Source: CAVZVZ01 sp963778895
Lineage (GTDB): Bacteria > Actinomycetota > Acidimicrobiia > Acidimicrobiales > Acidimicrobilacustridaceae
Length of the DNA: 64,000 nucleotides
Assembly (NCBI GenBank): GCA_963778895.1
Contig: CAVZVZ010000005.1
Span: 1,426,001 to 1,490,000, forward strand
Direction of reading: 5' to 3'
The first letter of the stretch is position 1. Each line of letters starts with the position of its first letter. Position numbers and translations under genes: made by a program. Shown in pieces: positions 57,951 through 64,000 of this stretch. The notes under the pieces were generated by a model, which was given only the letters and a program-made list of their open reading frames with translations, did no database searches and had not been told where the DNA came from.

Positions 57951-58424
57951 ATGGATCGACGCAAGGCACTCACGATTGCCGGCACTGCCGCGATGGTCGT
58001 CGCCGCCGGTGGCATTGCCATGGCGGCCAACTTCGGCGTACTCGGCGTGGCCGGGGCAGGCACAGGATCGGTCGGTTCGCTCGACTCCGACAATCTGTCT
58101 CGCATCTCCGAGACCACGACGACGCAATCACCTCAGGTGATCGTCATCGACCAATACGACACCGTTGCGCCGTCCGACACGAACGAGACAGCGGTCACCG
58201 AACAACAATCCGGCGATGAGTCGCCAGGCCAGGTCGAGAGCTCCGAGCACTCCAACGCCGATCAGTCCGGCGATCAGTCCGGCGATCCATCCGGGACGAA
58301 AACACCCGCCCCGACGACCACTGCGTCGACGACGACGGTGACTGCGTCGAACCAGCCCGACGACGAACACGAGACCGAGAGCGAACACGAGACCGAACAC
58401 GAGACCGAACACGCGGATGACTGA
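57951..58424 (+). CDS. Exported acidic low-complexity protein with His/Glu-repeat tail
   Basis: 157 aa from ATG 57951. The N-terminus MDRRKALTIAGTAAMVVAAG and a hydrophobic run to about residue 30 act as a signal or membrane anchor. The rest is disordered and rich in Ser, Thr, Asp and Gln (DQSGDQSGDPSG repeats), ending in repeats of His-Glu-Thr-Glu (EHETESEHETEHETEH), which could bind metal ions. No family is recognised. It is the first gene of a four-gene run with overlapping starts leading to apbE and the ferric-reductase-like gene. Confidence 0.75.
   Translation: MDRRKALTIAGTAAMVVAAGGIAMAANFGVLGVAGAGTGSVGSLDSDNLSRISETTTTQSPQVIVIDQYDTVAPSDTNETAVTEQQSGDESPGQVESSEHSNADQSGDQSGDPSGTKTPAPTTTASTTTVTASNQPDDEHETESEHETEHETEHADD
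58365..58412 (+). repeat. In-gene hexamer/12-mer tandem repeat (His-Glu-Thr-Glu tail)
   Basis: GAACAC and GAGACC alternate across 48 bp with one variant unit (GAGAGC), coding the His-Glu-Thr-Glu tail. A second 12-bp repeat, GATCAGTCCGGC, spans 58260-58295 in the same gene and codes DQSG units. Both probably vary by slippage between strains. Confidence 0.8.
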
Positions 58425-58860
58425 GCCGTCAGCCACTGGCCGCGGGCGTCGACGGGTGCGACGCCACGCGGCGGCGGCCAGCCGGATTCTCGTCGGTGGC
58501 GTGAGCATGACCGTGACCGGGGTGTTGTTGGCCGGTATGTCGTGGGGTCACGAGACCACGGCGAAGAACGACTCGAGCACCGCCGCGACGACCACGATCG
58601 CTCCGGCGGAGCCTGCGCCACCCGGTCCGCCACCCACACAGATCATCGTTCGACACCATGTCGTCGAGAGCCCCGCGGCCGCTCCGTCGAGCGGCGGTCA
58701 GCAGACCAAGAGCCCGAGTAGCGCCCCTCCTTCCGCCCGTTCGGGTTCGTCCTCGTCCGGGTCTTCCCCGTCGTCGGTGGCGCCGGCATCCCCTGCTCCT
58801 GCGCCGGCGTCACCGACAACGACGCCGCCCGCACCGGTGACCAAGACCCGTGCCAGCTGA
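58417..58860 (+). CDS. Single-pass exported Ser/Pro-rich protein, candidate flavinylated carrier
   Basis: 147 aa from ATG 58417, overlapping the preceding stop. A basic N-terminus (RGRRRVRRHAAAASR) is followed by one membrane segment (~24-42, LVGGVSMTVTGVLLAGM), then an external Ser/Thr/Pro/Ala-rich tail. Just outside the membrane, residues 52-58 read DSSTAAT, which fits the ApbE acceptor pattern D-x-x-(S/T)-x-A-T with Thr58 as the FMN attachment residue. The apbE gene starts within its last codons. Flavinylation is inferred from motif plus neighbour; Ser/Thr-rich sequence makes a chance match possible. Confidence 0.65.
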   Translation: MTEPSATGRGRRRVRRHAAAASRILVGGVSMTVTGVLLAGMSWGHETTAKNDSSTAATTTIAPAEPAPPGPPPTQIIVRHHVVESPAAAPSSGGQQTKSPSSAPPSARSGSSSSGSSPSSVAPASPAPAPASPTTTPPAPVTKTRAS

Positions 58861-59773
58861 ACGGTCCTTCGCGGCAATGGGGAGCACGGCGCACGTGCTG
58901 CTCGAGGGCTGTGGAGACGGCAGCGAGATCGAACACCTCGATGACATTCAGGGATTCATCGAACATCTCGAGGCGCTGTGGTCGCGGTTCATACCGACCA
59001 GCGAGCTGACACGCGTCAACGAATTCGGCACGGCTTCCGTCGCCGTGAGCCGACCAACGTTTGACCTTGTGCGAATCGCTGTCGACGGTTGGCGTGCAAC
59101 CGGCGGGCTCTTCGATCCCAGCGTCGGCTCCGCCATGATCCGGTGCGGCTACGACCGGACGTTCGACGAAATGACCGGAGCCACACCCTCCGCCGTCTCC
59201 GTGCTGCTGCCGACCACGGGTTGCGCCGGAATCGAGCTCGACGAGTCAACCCTGACCATCACCGTCCCCGAAGACACCCAATTGGATCTGGGCGGCATCG
59301 GCAAAGGTCACGCCGCCGACCTGGTCGGCCTGCGGCTGCGGAGGCGTGGCGTACCTACGGCCTGCATCAACGTCGGCGGCGACATCCGGTGCATCGGGGG
59401 CAGTGCCTTCGACGGTGGTTGGATCGTCGAGGTTGAAGACCCGTTCGATCCGTCTGCGTCCCTCGGGATGTTGAGCTTGTCCGACGGAGCCATCGCCACC
59501 AGCGCACGCACGCGTCGACACTGGACCACGACGGCCGGGAACATGCACCACCTGCTCGACCCATCGACGGGACAGCCCGCTCGAGCCGGACTGGCCCAGG
59601 TGACGGTCCTCGCGGCGGAGGCGGCCCAAGCGGAGATCCTCGCGAAGGCCGCGTTCCTGTCGGGCGTGGCCTCCGGTCGCGAGCTGATCGAGGCGACCGG
59701 TACGGCCGCGCTCTTCGTCACCGACACGGGCGAGGTCGTGAGCGCCGGCGCGATCGACGAGTTCCGCCGGTGA
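58850..59773 (+). CDS. apbE: FAD:protein FMN transferase ApbE
   Basis: 307 aa from GTG 58850. It links FMN to Thr/Ser of target proteins using FAD. Family motifs are all present: FAAMGSTAHVLLEG, ALWSRFIPTSELTRVNEFG, GLFDPSVGSAM, DLGGIGKGHAADLVGLRL, ACINVGGDIRCIGG, AIATSARTRRHW and HHLLDPSTGQPARAG with the metal-binding Asp/Thr. There is no clear signal peptide, so it may act in the cytoplasm or use the GTG-proximal end differently. It overlaps the neighbours on both sides (58860 and 59770), giving one operon with the membrane protein. Confidence 0.93.
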   Translation: MPAERSFAAMGSTAHVLLEGCGDGSEIEHLDDIQGFIEHLEALWSRFIPTSELTRVNEFGTASVAVSRPTFDLVRIAVDGWRATGGLFDPSVGSAMIRCGYDRTFDEMTGATPSAVSVLLPTTGCAGIELDESTLTITVPEDTQLDLGGIGKGHAADLVGLRLRRRGVPTACINVGGDIRCIGGSAFDGGWIVEVEDPFDPSASLGMLSLSDGAIATSARTRRHWTTTAGNMHHLLDPSTGQPARAGLAQVTVLAAEAAQAEILAKAAFLSGVASGRELIEATGTAALFVTDTGEVVSAGAIDEFRR

Positions 59774-60345
59774 TCCTGGCGTCGACACAGTTCTGGTGGC
59801 ACCTGTCCAGGGCGGCGGGCATCGTCGCGTGGGGTTTGTCGGGGGCCGCGGTTCTGTGGGGGCTTGCCCTCAGCACCCGAGCGTTGGGCGGCCGGCCCCG
59901 CGCGCCGTGGCTGCTCGATCTGCATCGCTACATCGGCGGGTTGACCGTCGTGTTCGTCGCGTTCCATCTGGTCGGTCTGTGGGCGGACTCCTACGTGTCG
60001 TTCGGGCCACGCGAGCTCTTCGTACCGATGGCATCGTCCTGGAAGCCAGGAGCGGTCGCCGTTGGCGTGCTCGCGTTCTACGGGCTCATCGCTGTGGAAG
60101 CGACCTCGTTGGCGATGGCCCGGCTGCCGAAGCGTTTGTGGCACGGGGTGCACCTGGTGAGCTACGGCGTGTTCCTCGCCGGCACGATCCACATGCTGTG
60201 GGCGGGTACCGACGCCCACAGCCCCCTGGTCCGCTGGTCAGCCGTGTCCGCGGTCTCGGCGGCCGTGTTCTTCCTCGTCTACCGGATCATCGGTCCCGGC
60301 CGCCGCGCCAGCGCGAAGTCCGCGCATCCCGTGTCCACGCTCTGA
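59770..60345 (+). CDS. Ferric-reductase-like transmembrane heme protein
   Basis: 191-aa membrane protein with five to six hydrophobic segments. Pairs of His lie in helices as expected for b-heme ligation: His52 (LDLHRYIGG) and His66 (VAFHLVGL), then His125/His128 (WHGVHLVSY) and His141 (TIHMLWAG). This is the ferric reductase transmembrane domain (YedZ/MsrQ-like) without FAD/NAD modules. It should move electrons across the membrane. The GTG start overlaps the apbE stop, supporting a joint electron-transfer role. Confidence 0.87.
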   Translation: MILASTQFWWHLSRAAGIVAWGLSGAAVLWGLALSTRALGGRPRAPWLLDLHRYIGGLTVVFVAFHLVGLWADSYVSFGPRELFVPMASSWKPGAVAVGVLAFYGLIAVEATSLAMARLPKRLWHGVHLVSYGVFLAGTIHMLWAGTDAHSPLVRWSAVSAVSAAVFFLVYRIIGPGRRASAKSAHPVSTL

Positions 60346-60405
60346 TCGGTCCCAGAATCGGGTTGTGGGACGCGCTCGGCGCGTCGCCACTCCTACTGTT
60401 GGGGC

Positions 60406-61516
60406 GTGGAACAACCACGGCTGGCGGCCTCCGATCTGCCGTTGGAACGCTCGCTGCTCATAGCGGTCGCGGTGTTCCGTTGGGCCACGTTGGCGTGGAC
60501 GGTGCTCGTAGTCGTGGTCGACGCGGGCAACGACGCCTTCGCCCACCTGTGGGCCGCGGTGGTGCTCGTGACCTTGGTCGCGCTCTTCACGTTGTGGACG
60601 AGCATCTGGCTGCGCGTCGCTCCCGCCGTACTGCTCACACCGGTCGCGGTCTTCACCGAGCTCGCCCTGGGCGCCGCGCTCGGTGTTCTTCGACAGCTAC
60701 GCGTACGAATCGGCGCACTCCCAATCGCTCGGCTCGGCATGGCCGCTCGCCGGGATCTTCATGGCCGGCATCCTCTGGGCGGGACGAGGTGGATTCATCG
60801 CCGGGCTCGTCATCGGTATGACCCGCGTGCTCGGGCAACTCCGGTTCATCCCGGGTTGGAAATGGCACGACAACAAACTCGACGCACTGGGCACGATCGT
60901 CCTTTATTCGTTGGCCGGTGCCGTGGGTGGGTTCCTCACCATCAAACTTCGCGAGGCCGAGCGACGCATCTCCGCGGCGAAGGCGCGGGAGGAAGTCAGC
61001 CGTCAGCTGCACGACGGAGTGCTCCAGACCCTCGCCGTCATCCAACGTCGCTCGGACGACCCGGAGCTGATCGCACTGGCGCGCGAACAAGAGGAGGACC
61101 TCCGCCACTTCTTGTTCCACGAGCCCGGATCAGACGGACTCGTCCCGTCGCTGCGTGAAGCGGCATCGCGCTTCAACCGCCTCTACGGAGGGAACGCTCG
61201 CGTCGTGGCGGTGGTCGAGCCGCACACCAGCACCGACGCACGCGACGCCATCCGGGGTGCGGTCATCGAGGCGTTGAACAACGCCGGCAAGCACGGCCAG
61301 GCCTCGTCGGCGACGATCTTCATCGACGTCGACGGAGACGGCGTGGTGTTCTGTTCGGTCAAGGACGACGGCGTCGGGTTCGCCGAAGCGGACTCGTCCG
61401 AAGGAGTCGGCATCGCCCGCTCGATTCGGGGCAGGATCGAGGAAGTGGGCGGTCGGGTCGAGATCGATGGCCACGTCGGTCAGGGAACGGAGGTGCGGTT
61501 GTGGGTTCCCGCATGA
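60406..61516 (+). CDS. NarL-type membrane sensor histidine kinase, frameshifted
   Basis: About 370 aa. The N-terminal membrane part from GTG 60406 (LLIAVAVFRWATLAWTVLVVVV, LVTLVALFTLWTSIW) breaks near 60680 after ELALGAAL and continues in the next frame with FFDSYAYESAH and further membrane segments (LAGIFMAGILWAG). The kinase core is HisKA_3: EEVSRQLHDGVLQTLAVIQRR with the phosphoacceptor His, then HATPase with AVIEALNNAGKHGQAS and DDGVGFAEADSSEGVG. It starts about 60 bp after the heme protein and is coupled to the next regulator gene. Confidence 0.88.
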
Positions 61517-62136
61517 CGGCGGTACGGGTGGTGATCGCCGACGATCACCCGATCTGGCGCTCGGGCGTGCGCGCCGACCTCGGCGACAACTTCACCGTGG
61601 TGGGCGAGGCGGGCGATGCCGACGAAGCGATCGAGGTGATCACGAGCACGCGCCCCGACCTCGTTCTCTGTGACCTGCACATGCCGAATGGCGGCGGGCT
61701 GAAGGTGGCACGCACCTGCGGGGCCGACACGCGCATCGTGATGTTGACCGTCTCCGAGGCTGAACGCGATCTGCTCGACGCGGTCGCGGCAGGCGCCGTG
61801 GGGTACCTCGTGAAGTCGACACCCCCGGACGACCTGCGGCACGAGTTGTGGAAGGCCGCGAATGGTGAACCCGTCTTCTCACCCCAGTTGGCCGCGCTGG
61901 TCTTGGGCGAGTTCCGCCGCATGGCGAAGCAGTCCGGTGGCCTGCAGCCCCTATCGGATCGCGAGCGCGAGGTGTTGCAGTACGTGGCGCGGGGGCACAC
62001 CTACCGCGAGATCGGCGAGCAGCTGTTCATCAGCGAGAAGACGGTCGAGAACCACGTCCGCAACATCCTCGGCAAGCTCCACCTGAACAGGAAGCAGGAG
62101 CTGATCCGCTACGCGGTGGAGCACGGCATCGAATAG
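61513..62136 (+). CDS. NarL/LuxR-family response regulator
   Basis: 207 aa from ATG 61513, overlapping the kinase stop (ATGA). The receiver has VVIADDHPIWRSG, phospho-Asp54 in LVLCDLHMPNGGG and GYLVKSTPPDDL. The LuxR-type HTH is LSDREREVLQYVARGHTYREIGEQ with FISEKTVENHVRNILGKL. It should control a regulon tied to the kinase signal; nearby candidates are the apbE group upstream or the membrane protein downstream. The frame is intact. Confidence 0.93.
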   Translation: MTAVRVVIADDHPIWRSGVRADLGDNFTVVGEAGDADEAIEVITSTRPDLVLCDLHMPNGGGLKVARTCGADTRIVMLTVSEAERDLLDAVAAGAVGYLVKSTPPDDLRHELWKAANGEPVFSPQLAALVLGEFRRMAKQSGGLQPLSDREREVLQYVARGHTYREIGEQLFISEKTVENHVRNILGKLHLNRKQELIRYAVEHGIE

Positions 62137-62172
62137 TCGGGCACCCCCAGGCAGCACTGGGGGGAAAGCCTG

Positions 62173-64000
62173 ATGGTCAGCCCGACCCGCGCGGCGGACC
62201 GTGGTGCCATGCAGACCTCACCTGAACAGGCCCGTCGACGCTCTCCTCGTCCTGACGACTTCACCCGAACCGGGGCGGTGTGGGTGACCGGCACCGGCGC
62301 CTTCCTCGTCGTGGTCGCCGCCGCGGTCTTCGTGGCCGTGCGATGGGACCACCTGCCCGACACCATCAAGCTCGCCATCCTCGGCGCGCTGAGCGGCTCG
62401 GCCCTGCTCGCCGGACGCCGGTTGCGGCGGCGACTGCCCGCCACCGGCGCGGTGCTCTACCACCTCGGGGCGTTCCTGCTGCCCGTGGTGAGCGCCGCCG
62501 TGGCCCTTCGGTTCGACACCGGTTGGGGCGGTCTGCTGCTGATCGAGGGCACGACCGGTGCCGTCGCGTTCACCGTGCTCGAAAGGGTGGAGCGCTCGGT
62601 GGTTCTACGCGTCGCGGCAGCGGGTTCCTTCGTGATCGCCGCCCTCGGCCTCGGAGCGACCGTGGGCATCCCGCCCGCGGCAACGCTGGCCGCGGCCGCG
62701 GTCGTCGCGGAGCTGACGCGCCGTCGGACCCTCGCCACCTCGTGGGCGCTGCTGGCAGGCATCGCTCCGGCCGTGGCCCTCACCGCGGACTTCTGGTCGT
62801 CTCCGGTGATCCTCGACGAGCTCGCGCTGACCGATCCGAACGCGCGTCGCGTGGCTCTCGTCGCGTCGATCGCCGCCGCGCTCGTGCTCTGGGTCGAGGC
62901 ACGCGCCCGACGAGACCTCGTGCTGCTCGTGGCCGCTGCGATGTCGGCCACGCTCGGGACCGTTGCCACGTGGCAGGACGTCCGACCCACGGCGGTCATG
63001 GGTCGACTCGGCCTGGCGTTGTTGTTCGTTGCCTTCGAAGCAACCGCGTGGTTCCTCGATGGTGACGAGTTCCTCCGTGGGCCTTCCCGGCTCGTCGCGG
63101 GCACCGCAGAGGTCGGGGCCGGCGCGGTCGCTGTCGCGCTCGCCGGCGTCGTACTGGTCGCACCCCACTTCGCACTGAGCGCGGGAGCAACACACCTCGA
63201 CGGCGCGCTGCTCGTTGCCGCCGTGGTCGCGACGGCGGGTTGGGTGATCGCCGATGTACGCCGACGCACGCACGACCAACTGCAACCCTCGCTCGCATTG
63301 CTGCTCGGCTCGGGGTGGGTGCCGGCGACGGTCGGGATCACGGCCACGGTGATTGCGGGGGTGGCGCTGTCGACCGGATCGGCGTTGGCAACCGCGCTCA
63401 CGCTGACCGCGCTGGCCGGTCTTCTCGTGGTTTCGGGCCGCGAGTACGGCCACGCACTTGCGGCATGGTTCTCGATGGCCGCCGTTGTGGTCGCGACCTA
63501 CGAACCGGCGGTGGCGTGCCTGTGCGCGGTGGCCGGCACGGTCATCCTTTCCAGCGCGGCTGTGCTGCGCGCTCGCCGCTTGCGCCCCGACAGTCCCGAG
63601 TTGGCCTCGGCATGGGCGTGGGCCCTCGCGTGCGCGGCACTGCTGCCACCTCTGCTCGCGGTTCCGGTGCTCGACGGTTGGGCGCCCGACATCGCGCTGC
63701 TCGGCGGATGGGTCGTCGCGTGCTGGATCGCGGCCTTCATCCTCGATGCCGGCGCGACCGAACGATTCACTCCCGCCTTCGGCTTGATCGGGCGAGCCGG
63801 CGCACTCGTGGTGCTCCCGATCGCGTTCCTGATGGGTGCCGCCCCGACCGCTGAGATCGCCACGGCCATCGCGCTGTTGAGCGTCGTGGACGCGCTACGG
63901 CGCCACGAACCACTCGACGGCTCCGTGGCCGCCATCGCGTCGCCGATAGCGGTGCTGGCGACCGGGCTCGCTCTGGCTGGATCGGCCACAAGTGCTCCCG
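62173..64000 (+). CDS. Large polytopic membrane protein, partial (runs off window)
   Basis: ATG 62173, with GGGGAAAG upstream, opens a frame that stays open for at least 609 codons to the window end. After a polar N-terminus (~1-35) there are about 15 hydrophobic segments with short loops. The first part (VVVAAAVFVAVRWDHLPDTI, KLAILGALSGSALLAGR) resembles DUF2157-type membrane proteins. No catalytic motif is seen. The function is unknown; the C-terminus is missing. Confidence 0.78.
   Translation, partial: MVSPTRAADRGAMQTSPEQARRRSPRPDDFTRTGAVWVTGTGAFLVVVAAAVFVAVRWDHLPDTIKLAILGALSGSALLAGRRLRRRLPATGAVLYHLGAFLLPVVSAAVALRFDTGWGGLLLIEGTTGAVAFTVLERVERSVVLRVAAAGSFVIAALGLGATVGIPPAATLAAAAVVAELTRRRTLATSWALLAGIAPAVALTADFWSSPVILDELALTDPNARRVALVASIAAALVLWVEARARRDLVLLVAAAMSATLGTVATWQDVRPTAVMGRLGLALLFVAFEATAWFLDGDEFLRGPSRLVAGTAEVGAGAVAVALAGVVLVAPHFALSAGATHLDGALLVAAVVATAGWVIADVRRRTHDQLQPSLALLLGSGWVPATVGITATVIAGVALSTGSALATALTLTALAGLLVVSGREYGHALAAWFSMAAVVVATYEPAVACLCAVAGTVILSSAAVLRARRLRPDSPELASAWAWALACAALLPPLLAVPVLDGWAPDIALLGGWVVACWIAAFILDAGATERFTPAFGLIGRAGALVVLPIAFLMGAAPTAEIATAIALLSVVDALRRHEPLDGSVAAIASPIAVLATGLALAGSATSAP

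Noticed and set aside
58274..58639. Minus-strand open frame opposite the exported Ser/Pro-rich genes
   Set aside because: Arg/Ser-rich low-complexity text produced by the repeats on the coding strand.

Overview
The window is high-GC DNA with dense, short-spaced genes, many ATGA or GTGA start/stop overlaps and frequent GTG starts. CarD, PII-GlnD-Amt, GpgS, a LytR_C protein, DUF3263, PAC2, DisA, RadA, ClpC and HemQ point to Actinomycetota. From recall of similar proteins, an Acidimicrobiia-like lineage fits best; this is inference. No phage, plasmid, transposon or CRISPR array was found, so this reads as chromosomal backbone.

Layout. 0.1-6.3 kb: acyl-CoA thioesterase, lipoprotein sugar dehydrogenase, then a possible inositol/GlcNAc lipid group (PAP2, PIG-A-like glycosyltransferase, PIG-L deacetylase, flippase-like membrane protein). 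6.2-15.8 kb: serine hydrolase, ECF sigma factor overlapping a VOC protein, biotin-domain/carboxyltransferase fusion, CBS-citrate synthase, PAC2, amidase and Nudix. 15.9-19.9 kb: nitrogen control operon amt-glnB-glnD. 20-23.2 kb: CoA-disulfide-reductase-like flavoprotein and several small proteins. 23.3-27.8 kb: a tightly overlapped fdhD - molybdopterin oxidoreductase - hemQ - larE operon. 27.9-29.6 kb: groEL with a CIRCE operator, back to back with a flavoprotein preceded by a 30-bp palindromic operator. 31.4-36.5 kb: MoaD, gpgS, glycerate kinase, otsA and otsB (sugar and osmolyte metabolism). 36.6-39.1 kb: LytR_C, DUF3263, a diguanylate cyclase and tRNA-Thr. 39.1-40.7 kb: DUF35-thiolase pair. 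41.3-43.9 kb: carD-ispD-ispF-rlmB operon. 45.8-54.6 kb: disA, radA, a GGDEF/EAL protein and clpC. 54.7-64 kb: polyprenyl synthase, two two-component systems, and between them a four-gene group with ApbE, a ferric-reductase-like membrane protein and two small exported low-complexity proteins, one of which carries an ApbE-type flavinylation motif. A large membrane protein runs off the right edge.

A strong technical signal is that about 25 genes between 0 and 45.4 kb, and one at 60.7 kb, are split by single-base frameshifts although both halves stay conserved, while 45.4-60.4 kb is clean. I read most of these as sequencing or consensus indels rather than pseudogenes, and give whole-gene coordinates spanning the shifts. 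Three dispersed palindromic or short repeats occur between genes.
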